Shown here one piece after another: positions 8,801 through 16,398 of a DNA stretch of 64,000 nt. The first letter of the stretch is position 1; the number at the start of each line of letters is the position of its first letter. The translations under genes were made by a program, and so were the position numbers. Below the pieces are notes generated by a model, which had not been told where the DNA came from, searched no databases, and worked only from the letters and a program-made list of their open reading frames with translations. Origin of the DNA: Pedomonas mirosovicensis (GTDB lineage: Bacteria; Pseudomonadota; Alphaproteobacteria; Sphingomonadales; Sphingomonadaceae); NCBI RefSeq assembly GCF_022569295.1, contig NZ_JAKFIA010000001.1, positions 883,001-947,000 on the forward strand, given 5' to 3'.

Positions 8801-10204
8801 TCACTCCGCCGGGTAAAAGTGGATGGTCTTGCGCCAGTCTGTCGGCTTGCCGGTCAACCACTCCCGCAGGTCGTCGCAAACGGCCCGGGCGGCGGCGGCC
8901 ACTTGAATGATGATGGCAAAGAGGAAACGGGGCGCGGACTGCAAGCCCTCGCGCAATCCGTGGTCCCGGCCGGTGAAGACCGCCCGCATCAGCATTCGCC
9001 AGCCAAGAATGCCGAGGTTGATGGCAAGCAGGCGCTCCGTCAGGCCGCCGGGCTCCACCAGCAGCGCATAGCCCTGCCAGCCGAACATTCGGGCGCACAG
9101 CCACAGGAGGCTCAGCTGGATGAGCAAGCCAAGGGCAAGGGCGTTGAGAAAGGCGCAGGGCAGCGCCTTGCGGTCGCGCAGCAGCATGTAGCGGTCAACC
9201 AGACGGCCGGACCAGCCGAAGCGCCGCCAGCTGGCGAGCGTGATGCCCAGCAGCCAGCGGCTGCGCTGGAGAACGGCATCGCGAAAGCGGTTGGGGAAAT
9301 AGCCGCGGGTGGCAACGCACCGGGGGTCGCTGCGCGAGGCGCGGATGCGGACCATGGCGGCGGGGAAGCCCTTCAGCCCCAGGCTGATGCCAAGCTCATA
9401 GTCCTCCGTCTTGGCCTGCGGGCGAAAGGGGCGGCCGCCATTCTCCCGCGCCGCTGCCGCCAGCGCCGGGCGGGAGAAGGCGCAGCCCACGCCCGCGCTC
9501 GGCAGGCTCGCGCCAACCCGGTCGCGCACCACCATGTCGCGCGCGTGGGCCTCGGCGAACTCATCAAGATAGGTGTGGCCCCACCAGCGAATGCCCGTGT
9601 GCGCCAACGGCACCACCGGCAGCTGCACCAGCGCCTTCTCCGGAACGAACCGGTTGAAGACATGAAGCTCCATGCGGTGCACCACGTCCTCCGCATCGTG
9701 CAGCGCCACGGCCTTGAACGGCGGATGCCCCGCGCGCTCCAGCGCGAGCATGGCGTCGTAAAGGACGTTCAGATTGGCGCCCTTGCTGCTGCCCTTGCTC
9801 GGCTTGTCGCCCACGATGCAGATGACCCGGTCATCCTCCGCCGCCACGGCCCGCACGGCGGCCTGGGTGGCCGGATCGTCCGGATAGGTGCCTACGAGGA
9901 TGCGGTAGCGGGGGTAGTCGAGCGTTCGCAGCGCGCGGCGCAGCATGTGGCCGATGACGTTCGCCTCGCGCAGCGCAGGCACGAAAATGGCGATCCAGCC
10001 TGCGTCCGGCGTGACCAGATCCTCGGCGGTGAGGCGCTGGCGATGACCCCTGCCCAGCCACTCGGACAGCCGGAGGCGCAGGTAGAGCCCATCGATGACC
10101 AACTCATCCAGGTTGCACAGGAAGATGCAGATGGCGACGAGAGGGAGCAGCTGTTTGAAAAACGCAAGGTATACGGCAATGGCATCCATCAGGAGCGTGG
10201 CCAT
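8801..10204 (-). CDS. NfrB-like processive membrane glycosyltransferase (GT2)
   Basis: This 467-residue inner-membrane protein has hydrophobic segments near residues 8-40 and three more in the last 130 residues. The cytosolic part carries GT2 synthase signatures: FVPALREANVIG, the acidic DAED motif in ALHDAEDVVHRMEL, the KTEDYELG catalytic acid region and QRSRW of processive synthases. The sequence around TLDYPRYRILVGTYPDDP is characteristic of the NfrB branch. E. coli NfrB is longer and carries an extra C-terminal MshEN c-di-GMP-binding domain; this protein ends at FYPAE without one. It heads a two-gene unit with the NfrA-like gene. Confidence 0.72.
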   Translation of the reverse strand: MATLLMDAIAVYLAFFKQLLPLVAICIFLCNLDELVIDGLYLRLRLSEWLGRGHRQRLTAEDLVTPDAGWIAIFVPALREANVIGHMLRRALRTLDYPRYRILVGTYPDDPATQAAVRAVAAEDDRVICIVGDKPSKGSSKGANLNVLYDAMLALERAGHPPFKAVALHDAEDVVHRMELHVFNRFVPEKALVQLPVVPLAHTGIRWWGHTYLDEFAEAHARDMVVRDRVGASLPSAGVGCAFSRPALAAAARENGGRPFRPQAKTEDYELGISLGLKGFPAAMVRIRASRSDPRCVATRGYFPNRFRDAVLQRSRWLLGITLASWRRFGWSGRLVDRYMLLRDRKALPCAFLNALALGLLIQLSLLWLCARMFGWQGYALLVEPGGLTERLLAINLGILGWRMLMRAVFTGRDHGLREGLQSAPRFLFAIIIQVAAAARAVCDDLREWLTGKPTDWRKTIHFYPAE

Positions 10205-10389
10205 GTGCGTCTCCGTTTGGCACGGTTCTTTTTGTTGGAAATTTTTATAATTCGATAAAACCGGCGCTCACAACGCGGCCGTAGTCGAATATCGAAAGCT
10301 GAGCGCCGGGCGGGACCCCATGCCCTTGCCAGCGCCGTACGGCCCAACTATTCCCAAAGGAAACGACGCGTGGCGGAGCAGGCGGCCTT

Positions 10390-11301
10390 ATGAGTTCTCA
10401 TCCCGAAATGCAGTATCTCGACCTTCTGCGGCGGCTGCTGGAAGAGGGCGACTGCCGCATGGACCGCACGGGGGTCGGCACCCGCAGCCTGTTCGGCGAG
10501 GTGCTGCGGTTCGACCTCGCGCAGGGCCTGCCGCTGCTCACCACCAAGCAGGTGTTCTGGAAGCCCGCCGTCAAGGAGATGCTGTGGTTCCTGACCGGGG
10601 ACACCAACATCCGCCCGCTGGTCGCGCAGAATGTGAAGATCTGGACCGATTGGCCGCTGGCCAAGTACCGCCGCGAGACGGGCGAGGAGATTTCCCAGAC
10701 CGATTTCGAGAAGCGCATCGTTGAGGACGAGGCGTTCGCGAAAGAGTGGGGAGACCTTGGTCCGGTGTACGGCAAGCAATGGCGGCGCTGGCAGGGGCCG
10801 GACGGGCGCGAGCACGACCAGATCAAGACGCTGATCCGCGATATTCGCGCCAACCCGGCCAGCCGCCGGCTGCTGTTCACCGGCTGGAACGTTGCCGAAC
10901 TCGAAGGCATGGCCCTGCCGCCCTGCCACATGACCTACCAGTTTCACGTCAGCAGCGCGCAGAACGGCGCGCGGCCGCGCCTCAGCTGCGCGCTTTATCA
11001 GCGCTCGGCGGACATCTTCCTCGGCGTGCCGTTCAACCTGTTCGAGGCGGCGCTCCTCACCCACATGATCGCCCAGCAGTGCGACCTCAGCGTGGGCAAC
11101 CTCGTGTGGTTCGGCGGGGATGTGCACCTCTACAGCAACGCGGAGGACCAGGCGCGCGAGCAGATGCGCCGCGAGCCCCGCCCGTTCCCGCAGCTGAAAA
11201 TCCTGCGCCGCCCGGACAGCATCGACGGCTACGCCTTCGAGGACTTCGCGGTGGAAGGCTATGACCCCCACCCGCCGCTGCGCGCCGCCGTGGCGGTGTG
11301 A
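10390..11301 (+). CDS. thyA: Thymidylate synthase
   Basis: This 303-residue enzyme converts dUMP to dTMP using methylene-tetrahydrofolate. The dUMP phosphate loop RTGVGT is near residue 23, the catalytic cysteine lies in LPPCHMTYQFHV (about residue 177), and SADIFLGVPFNL follows in the usual place. An insertion around residues 85-130 makes it longer than the 264-residue E. coli enzyme, as in the L. casei type. One active-site segment reads GGDVHLYSN where GDxHIYxNH is usual. Such variation is seen in this long branch, so I expect an active enzyme. No folA follows in the window. Confidence 0.97.
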   Translation: MSSHPEMQYLDLLRRLLEEGDCRMDRTGVGTRSLFGEVLRFDLAQGLPLLTTKQVFWKPAVKEMLWFLTGDTNIRPLVAQNVKIWTDWPLAKYRRETGEEISQTDFEKRIVEDEAFAKEWGDLGPVYGKQWRRWQGPDGREHDQIKTLIRDIRANPASRRLLFTGWNVAELEGMALPPCHMTYQFHVSSAQNGARPRLSCALYQRSADIFLGVPFNLFEAALLTHMIAQQCDLSVGNLVWFGGDVHLYSNAEDQAREQMRREPRPFPQLKILRRPDSIDGYAFEDFAVEGYDPHPPLRAAVAV

Positions 11302-11315
11302 TTTCCGGGGTGATT

Positions 11316-11560
11316 TTTGCAGGGGGATTCTTAATTCCCCGGCGACCCCCTTTTCGTTTTTTAAAGCCTCCGATCTGATCGCATCAGATCGGAGGCTTCT
11401 TAAGTTCTTTTTGTGGTCGCACTTTCTTAATCGCAGGGTGTTCCGCCCTGCTCGAAAGTGGCTCTATGGGGTCGCGCTGACCGTGCGATGCCTTCCAGCG
11501 ATCGCCTGAGCCGCGGTCCCGTCAAACGGATGGGAGTGCAGAGGGACTAGTCCCTCTGCA
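11316..11560. repeat. Paired-hairpin repeat, copy 2 (interrupted)
   Basis: The left arm GCAGGGGGATTCTTAATTCC continues into CCCCCTTTTCGTTTTTT. The right arm starts with CAAACGGATGGGAG and contains a perfect 24-bp palindrome at 11537-11560 (half-site TGCAGAGGGACT). Between the arms lies an unrelated 16-bp inverted repeat at 11364-11398. The arms diverge more from consensus than in other copies. No gene is seen in 11302-11607. Confidence 0.6.
11364..11398. terminator. Perfect 16-bp inverted repeat downstream of thyA
   Basis: AAGCCTCCGATCTGAT (11364-11379) and ATCAGATCGGAGGCTT (11383-11398) are perfect inverted copies separated by CGC. CTTAAGTTCTTTTTG follows on the plus strand and TTTAAAAAACG on the minus side. 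Its position 60 bases past the thyA stop suggests a terminator for thyA, possibly acting in both directions. Confidence 0.55.
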
Positions 11561-11607
11561 AAGCAAAAACAAATCCTTGAAAAAACAAACTTCTGGCGCG
11601 CGCGTGC

Positions 11608-11925
11608 TTACTCGGCTGACCAGGTGAAGGGCAGCGGGGCTTCGCGGAAGGCGAAGCGATCGAGGTGTTCTGCGACCACGGTTTTCATGCGCTCCAGCGT
11701 GGCGGCGTCGCCCGTTTCCAGCGTGACGGTGAGCTGGCCGTCGCTGGCCGACATGCGGGCAACGGCGACGGGCAGGTGGACGGTGCCGCTGTTCTCGCCC
11801 TCTTCCACCTGGAACTTATGGCTCCAGTGCTTGCACAGCTGGCGAATGTACTTGCCGCCGTTGGCGGTGGCAGCCCGGCCGGTCTGCCGAACCGGGGCGG
11901 CGGCCTGTTCTGCGGGTTGGGTCAT
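11608..11925 (-). CDS. DUF2218 domain protein
   Basis: This 105-residue protein belongs to DUF2218. The conserved parts are RYIRQLCKHW-like KYIRQLCKHWSHKF near residue 26 and HLDRFAFREAPLPFTW at the C-terminus. The ATG at 11925 is preferred over an in-frame TTG one codon earlier. The PadR stop TGA (11929-11931) lies 3 bases before this ATG, so the two genes are translationally coupled. DUF2218 genes are often found with siderophore-interacting reductases and iron uptake, which makes a link to iron handling likely but unproven. No reductase gene is adjacent here. Confidence 0.85.
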   Translation of the reverse strand: MTQPAEQAAAPVRQTGRAATANGGKYIRQLCKHWSHKFQVEEGENSGTVHLPVAVARMSASDGQLTVTLETGDAATLERMKTVVAEHLDRFAFREAPLPFTWSAE

Positions 11926-11928
11926 CAA

Positions 11929-12507
11929 TCAGAGTCTTTCAATCTGGCTGGCGGCCTCATCGATGAGGGCGGCCGCCTTCAGCAGTTTTTCCCGGTCCAC
12001 GTCCGGCTGGGACAGGCGATCCTGAAGCACGGCCTTCAGGTTGTGCATGGCGCGGCGCACGGGGCCGGAGTCGGTGCGCTGGCCGACTTCCGCCAGGGCC
12101 TGGAGCCGGCTTTGCAGCGCCGCCACATCCTCGGCATGCTCGGCAAGGAAGGCGCGCCCGGCGTCGGTGATCGCCAGCTGGCGGCGGGCATCGTCGGTTT
12201 CCTGCCCGCGGGCGAGGCCCATGTCGATCATCAGCGACATGGCGGGGTAGACCACGCCGGGGCTGGGGGCATAGGCGCCGGAGGAGCGGGTTTCGATCTC
12301 GCGGATGAGGTCATAGCCGTGGCGGGGTTGGTCCTCGATGAGCTTGAGCAGGATCAGGCGCAGCTCGTTGGCGTTGAAAACGCGCCTGCGGCCGCCGCCG
12401 TGACGCCCGCCGGGGCCGCCTTCATGGCCGCCGAAGGGACCGCCGCCGTGACGCCCGCCGTGCGGATGGCCGAAGGCGAAGCGACGGAAATGATGGAAGG
12501 GGTGCAT
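11929..12507 (-). CDS. YqjI-like PadR-family metal-responsive repressor
   Basis: This 192-residue regulator has a His/Gly-rich N-terminal tail of about 40 residues (HPFHHFRRFAFGHPHGGRHG and more HGG repeats). A PadR winged helix follows (LRLILLKLIEDQPRHGYDLI, YAPSPGVVYPAMSLM), then a C-terminal dimer helix (RAMHNLKAVLQDRL). This is the architecture of E. coli YqjI, a nickel-responsive repressor of itself and of the ferric reductase YqjH. Nickel or other metal binding by the His-rich tail is inferred from that homology. A perfect 14-bp palindrome 28 bases upstream of the start is the likely autoregulatory operator. The gene leads a two-gene unit with DUF2218. Confidence 0.85.
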   Translation of the reverse strand: MHPFHHFRRFAFGHPHGGRHGGGPFGGHEGGPGGRHGGGRRRVFNANELRLILLKLIEDQPRHGYDLIREIETRSSGAYAPSPGVVYPAMSLMIDMGLARGQETDDARRQLAITDAGRAFLAEHAEDVAALQSRLQALAEVGQRTDSGPVRRAMHNLKAVLQDRLSQPDVDREKLLKAAALIDEAASQIERL

Positions 12508-12534
12508 GGGGTCTCCTGTGCTTTAAGATGGGTC

Positions 12535-12548
12535 TAAGATATATCTTA
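12535..12548. promoter_or_regulatory. Perfect palindrome TAAGATATATCTTA, likely PadR operator
   Basis: A 14-bp perfect palindrome lies 28 bases upstream of the PadR start codon in an otherwise GC-rich region. A partial extra half-site TTTAAGAT occurs at 12522-12529. Position and symmetry suit autoregulation by the dimeric PadR protein. Confidence 0.6.
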
Positions 12549-12591
12549 AAACACTCTTGTCAAGGAGGCTCCTGAGCGCAGTGCGGGGCGA

Positions 12592-13827
12592 TCAGTGCAT
12601 GGCGGCCGGAGTGGTTGGCGCCAGCGGCGCGGGGCGGCCCCAGAGGAAGCCTTGGCCGTAGTCCGCGCCGAGGTCCTGGGCGTAGGCCATGTGTTCGCGG
12701 GTCTCGATGCCCTCGATGGTGACCCGGATGTTGCGTTCGTGGCAGAACTTGATGACCTCGCGGATGATGCTGTCGGTCGAGCGGTTGGAGAAGAACTGCC
12801 AGAAGATCTTCTTGTCCATCTTCACTTCCTCGCAATGCAGGTTGAGCAGCGAGTCGAAGTTGTTGATGCCGATGCCAAAATCATCGAGCGCGATCTGAAA
12901 GCCGCGCACGGAAAGCCGCCCGGCCGCCGAGATGATCTCCTCGGCGGTTTCCAGCGTGTTGTGCTCGGTGATTTCAATGCCGAGGACGCGGGTGACATCC
13001 GGCTCGGCGGTCAGCAGTTTCTCCACCTGCGTCATGAAATGCGGGTGGCACAGGATATCGGGCGTGCAGTTGACCGAAATAAGCCCGCCATTGTTCGCCG
13101 CCGTGCCGGGGAGGTGGTGCGCCGCCGATAGGGTCTTGCGAATGACCAGGTTGGTGATGGCGATTTGCAGCTCAAGCGGGACATCGTGCTGGAAGAAGAG
13201 CTCCGGGTTGGAATAGCCGGGGATCTGGCTGCGGAGCAGGGCCTCGTAGCCATGGATGCTCTCGGTGCCGAGGTTGCGCTTCTCCTGAAAGGCCACGGTG
13301 ACCGAGGCTTCGAGGTTTTCGGGGTCCAGCAGTTCCGCAACCCGTCCGCCGGAGCGCGCTGCCGGGGCAGCCGGCGCGGCGGCGGCTGGCGCGGGCGCGG
13401 TGTACGAGCGGAGCAGGGCCAGCAGGGTGCCGGGCGGATAGGGCTTCCGCAGGGTGCCCAGCACGCGGACGCCGCGTGTTTCGGCGCGGCGGGCGGCGGC
13501 CTGGATGATGCGGGAATCATGGCCGCTGGCGATGATGAGCTGGGCGTTCAGGAAATGCTCGGGCAGATGGCCGATAATCTCGAAACCGTCGCGTGAGGGC
13601 ATCCCAAGGTCGAGGATGAGAATATCGGGATGGAAGGTCTCAAGCGTTTCCAGCTTGTGAGGGTCGGTCAGCCAGCGGACGTCATAGCCGCGGTCGCTGA
13701 GCAGGCTGGCCAGTTCGGCGCAGACATCCGGATCGTCATCCAGAATGAGAATGCGCGGCATCGTCTCGCCGGCGCTGGCCGGGTCGGTTGGGGCAGGCTT
13801 TGATTCGTTGGCGTTCCGCAGGCCCAT
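12592..13827 (-). CDS. Response regulator with EAL c-di-GMP phosphodiesterase domain
   Basis: This 411-residue cytosolic protein starts at ATG 13827, preceded by GGGAGGAG. A longer frame exists but has no such site. The receiver domain covers about residues 23-140 (ILILDDDPDVCAELAS, phospho-acceptor in DILILDLGMPS, conserved lysine in TLRKPYPPG). An Ala-rich linker leads to an EAL domain (about 165-405). The EAL domain has catalytic features: YEALLR, SVNCTPDIL, EITEHN, DDFGIG, KMDK, IEGIET and GQGFLWGRP. It should hydrolyse c-di-GMP under control of an unknown histidine kinase. No partner kinase is adjacent. Confidence 0.92.
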   Translation of the reverse strand: MGLRNANESKPAPTDPASAGETMPRILILDDDPDVCAELASLLSDRGYDVRWLTDPHKLETLETFHPDILILDLGMPSRDGFEIIGHLPEHFLNAQLIIASGHDSRIIQAAARRAETRGVRVLGTLRKPYPPGTLLALLRSYTAPAPAAAAPAAPAARSGGRVAELLDPENLEASVTVAFQEKRNLGTESIHGYEALLRSQIPGYSNPELFFQHDVPLELQIAITNLVIRKTLSAAHHLPGTAANNGGLISVNCTPDILCHPHFMTQVEKLLTAEPDVTRVLGIEITEHNTLETAEEIISAAGRLSVRGFQIALDDFGIGINNFDSLLNLHCEEVKMDKKIFWQFFSNRSTDSIIREVIKFCHERNIRVTIEGIETREHMAYAQDLGADYGQGFLWGRPAPLAPTTPAAMH

Positions 13828-14018
13828 GAGGCGGCAAGCTCCTCCCGGAGGGGGCGGCGGGATGTGCCAAGCCATGACCTTCCGGCCCTCGATTGATGCC
13901 GGGGCGTGGTTGGAAATTTCCCGACAAGGACGAGCGAACAACGGGGCGGTCCGTTCCCGTGCCCTAGCCGGTTTTTACGCCAAGGCGGTGATGCCGGGCG
14001 GCCAGCCGGAAAATGAAT

Positions 14019-14068
14019 AAAAAAATCCGCCGCTTCGTCTATCGGGGAGGTGACAGGCGAAGCGGCGG
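14019..14068 (-). terminator. Rho-independent terminator of candidate sRNA
   Basis: An 11-bp perfect stem, CGAAGCGGCGG with CCGCCGCTTCG (plus 14058-14068 and 14027-14037), is followed on the minus strand by ATTTTTTTATTC. No T-tract follows on the plus strand, so it acts on minus-strand transcription only. Confidence 0.75.
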
Positions 14069-14153
14069 CTTCAGTGGGTCTTCGTCCGGCTTCCGGCAAA
14101 TCTGGCCGAAGCGCCGGTGGGGAGATGCGGCGCCCTCAGAAGAGAAGCGCTAC
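14019..14153 (-). ncRNA. Candidate small RNA with CUCCCC loops
   Basis: A minus-strand promoter at 14188-14160 and a Rho-independent terminator at 14068-14019 bracket about 130 bases with no gene. The predicted RNA has a 6-bp hairpin (GCGCCG/CGGCGC, plus coordinates 14111-14133). Its 11-base loop contains CUCCCC. A second CUCCCC lies in the 20-base loop of the terminator hairpin. C-rich anti-Shine-Dalgarno loops of this sort are a hallmark of several alphaproteobacterial trans-acting sRNAs (CcsR/cuckoo-type). The RNA class is inferred; promoter, hairpins and terminator are visible. No other minus-strand gene needs this terminator. The region 13828-14452 otherwise holds only the leaders of the flanking genes. 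Confidence 0.55.
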
Positions 14154-14159
14154 ACGCAC

Positions 14160-14188
14160 TGTATAGCTGTTGCACAAGTTATGTGCAA
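14160..14188 (-). promoter_or_regulatory. Promoter and overlapping operator of candidate sRNA
   Basis: Reading the minus strand, TTGCAC (14188-14183) and TATACA (14165-14160) are separated by exactly 17 bases. A 19-bp inverted repeat TTGCACA-N5-TGTGCAA (14170-14188) covers the -35 box. The symmetry suggests a dimeric regulator controls this promoter. Confidence 0.5.
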
Positions 14189-14452
14189 TAAAAATCATTG
14201 ATTAATATTTGTGCAGAGCCTGCCTCAAGGCTGCCTTTCTGCCGCAAAAATTCGCAAACCCAGGGGGGCAGGAATGGATGGCGTCCCTTGGGCTTGGCTG
14301 GCGATGTTCTGCCGGGGGGCAAGACTCGCGCCGCTGCCAGAATCGAGCCGAAAATAACTGCAATATAGACGAAAGACGCTGGCCAGGGCCGCCTAGACTG
14401 ACGGACGCGGCGCGTCGATGCGCTGGAAGAGGTAGCCCCAAGGGAGCGACGA

Positions 14453-16306
14453 ATGGGCGGCTTAGGGCGTCTGCTCAAGGACAATCTCGGCACCATGCGG
14501 CAGGCGCTCGCCTTCGCCTGGGAGGCAGCCGACAGGCGGGTGAAGCTGCTGTTCACGCTGGCCGCCAGCTTCGTGCTGCTGGGCGCGGCGGCGGCCAGCG
14601 TCTCGCCGGTGCTGCTGAAACTGTTGGTGGATGGCCTGTCTGGCGAGGCTGATACGACGGGCACCACGCCCCCGGCGCTGGCGCAGCTTGGCGGGTGGGT
14701 CGGGCCGGTGGGGCTGGTGGCGCTCTATGTCATCTCCCAGGCCATGGCGACGGTGGTGGCGGAGATCCAGTCCCTCCTCAACGGCAAGGCGGACCAGCGC
14801 CTGCGCCGCTCCATGAGCGGGCGGATTCTCGATCACATCCTGCGCCTGCCGCTGCGGTTTCATCTCAACCGGCAGACCGGCGGCGTCAGCCAGATCCTCG
14901 CCAACGCGCTGACCGGCTACCGGCTGATTCTGCAACAACTGGTGCTCTCCATCGCGCCAGTGCTGTTCCAGATCGGCTTGTCGGTGTGGGTGCTGGCTGC
15001 CCTCTATCCACCGCAGTTCACGCTGATCCTGGCGGCGGCGTCCGTCGCCTATATCGTCGTGTTCCTGGTGGGCGCGGCGCGGCTGGCCGATGCGGGCCGG
15101 CAGGTCTCCTCGGCGGAGGTGGAGGCCTACGCCATCCTCACCGACACCATGCTCAACTACGAAACCGTGAAGTTCTGCACCGCTGAGGAGTTGACCCAGC
15201 AGCGCTACGACGGCGTGCTGAAAACGGCCGAAGGAGTATGGGGGCTCTATTACCGCCGCAAGGCGGAGAACGGCGCAATGGTGGCTGCGACCTTCGTGCT
15301 TTCCTTCGGCGCGGCGCTCCTGGCTGCGCTCCAGCAGGTGAGCACGGGCGCCATGACCGTGGGCGACTTCGTGCTCATCAACGCCTACATGCTCCAGATC
15401 GTGAAGCCCCTGGAAGCGCTGGGCATGGCGTTCTCGCAGATGATCTATGGCGTCACCTTCACCCAGAAGATGGTGGGCCTGCTGGCCGAGCCGACCGAGG
15501 ATGTGGCCGCCTTTGCCAAGGGCCTGCCCGTGCAGGCCAAGGCCCCGCAGGGCGGCGGGGCGCTGACGTTCGAGAGGGTCTCCTTCGCCTACGGTCCCGA
15601 GCGGCAGACGCTTGCTGACGTGAGCTTCAAGGTGGAGCCGGGCAGGACGGTGGGCATCGTCGGCGGCAGCGGGGCGGGCAAGTCATCGCTGGTGCGCCTG
15701 CTCGCCCGGCTGGTGGAGCCGGATGGCGGCCGCATCCTGCTCGATGGCGTCGATATCGCCTCCCTGCCGCTCGATGCCCTGCGCTCGCTCGTTGCCGTGG
15801 TGCCGCAGGATACGGTGCTGTTCAACCAGACGCTCGCCTTCAACATCGGCGTGGGGCGGCCCGGCTGCTCACGGGAAGAGATCGAGTCGGCGGCAAAGGC
15901 CGCGCGCATCCACGATTTCATCCTCCGCCAGCCACAGGGCTATGAAACCATCGTCGGCGAGCGGGGCGTGAAGCTTTCGGGCGGCGAGCGCCAACGCATC
16001 GCCATCGCGCGGGCTATTCTGCGCCGGCCGCGCATCTTCATCTTCGATGAGGCCACCTCGGCCCTCGATACCCGCACCGAACGGGAGATCCTGCGGAACC
16101 TGATGGAGGTTTCCCGCGGCACCACCACTCTCATCATCGCCCACCGCCTCTCGACCGTGGTCCACGCCGATCAGATCGTGGTGCTGGAGCACGGGCGGGT
16201 GATCGAAACCGGCACCCACGCCGGGCTGCTTGCCACCGGCGGAGCCTACGCCGAGCTGTGGAAAGCCCAGCAGCGCGGCCACAAAAAGGGCGCGGCGGCA
16301 GGGTGA
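14453..16306 (+). CDS. ABC exporter, Atm1/HMT1-like half-transporter
   Basis: This 617-residue fusion of a six-span membrane domain (about residues 30-330) and an ATPase domain (about 365-600) acts as a homodimeric exporter in the inner membrane. Walker A GGSGAGKSS is near residue 400, the signature LSGGERQRIAIARA near 507, and Walker B IFIFDEATSALD near 527, followed by the His-switch in IIAHRLS. The sequence around NYETVKFCTAEE matches the Atm1/ABCB7/HMT1 group (NYExVKyFxxE), which exports glutathione-linked compounds and confers metal tolerance. The copper ATPase gene follows 92 bases downstream, supporting a metal or thiol role. Substrate is inferred. Confidence 0.88.
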   Translation: MGGLGRLLKDNLGTMRQALAFAWEAADRRVKLLFTLAASFVLLGAAAASVSPVLLKLLVDGLSGEADTTGTTPPALAQLGGWVGPVGLVALYVISQAMATVVAEIQSLLNGKADQRLRRSMSGRILDHILRLPLRFHLNRQTGGVSQILANALTGYRLILQQLVLSIAPVLFQIGLSVWVLAALYPPQFTLILAAASVAYIVVFLVGAARLADAGRQVSSAEVEAYAILTDTMLNYETVKFCTAEELTQQRYDGVLKTAEGVWGLYYRRKAENGAMVAATFVLSFGAALLAALQQVSTGAMTVGDFVLINAYMLQIVKPLEALGMAFSQMIYGVTFTQKMVGLLAEPTEDVAAFAKGLPVQAKAPQGGGALTFERVSFAYGPERQTLADVSFKVEPGRTVGIVGGSGAGKSSLVRLLARLVEPDGGRILLDGVDIASLPLDALRSLVAVVPQDTVLFNQTLAFNIGVGRPGCSREEIESAAKAARIHDFILRQPQGYETIVGERGVKLSGGERQRIAIARAILRRPRIFIFDEATSALDTRTEREILRNLMEVSRGTTTLIIAHRLSTVVHADQIVVLEHGRVIETGTHAGLLATGGAYAELWKAQQRGHKKGAAAG

Positions 16307-16328
16307 GGGGGAGTTGAATGAACCGCGC

Positions 16329-16359
16329 TTGACTCTGACATGATGTGAAGGTGGATGGT
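16329..16359 (+). promoter_or_regulatory. CueR/HmrR-type promoter of copA
   Basis: TTGACT (16329-16334) is followed by ACATGATGT centred in a dyad, then GAAGGT. This resembles the CueR-family operator, in which GACCTTCC and GGAAGGT half-sites lie between over-spaced -35 and -10 boxes. The right half-site is well kept and the left one is degenerate. The -10 (GATGGT) is weak, as expected for a MerR-activated promoter. Confidence 0.5.
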
Positions 16360-16398
16360 GCAGGCCATTCCCGAAGTGTCAGCGTCAAGGAGCGGAAC

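Noticed and set aside
8783-10258. A 491-codon plus-strand frame opposite the glycosyltransferase
   Set aside because: Shadow of the NfrB-like gene, whose motifs and membrane spans are clear on the minus strand.
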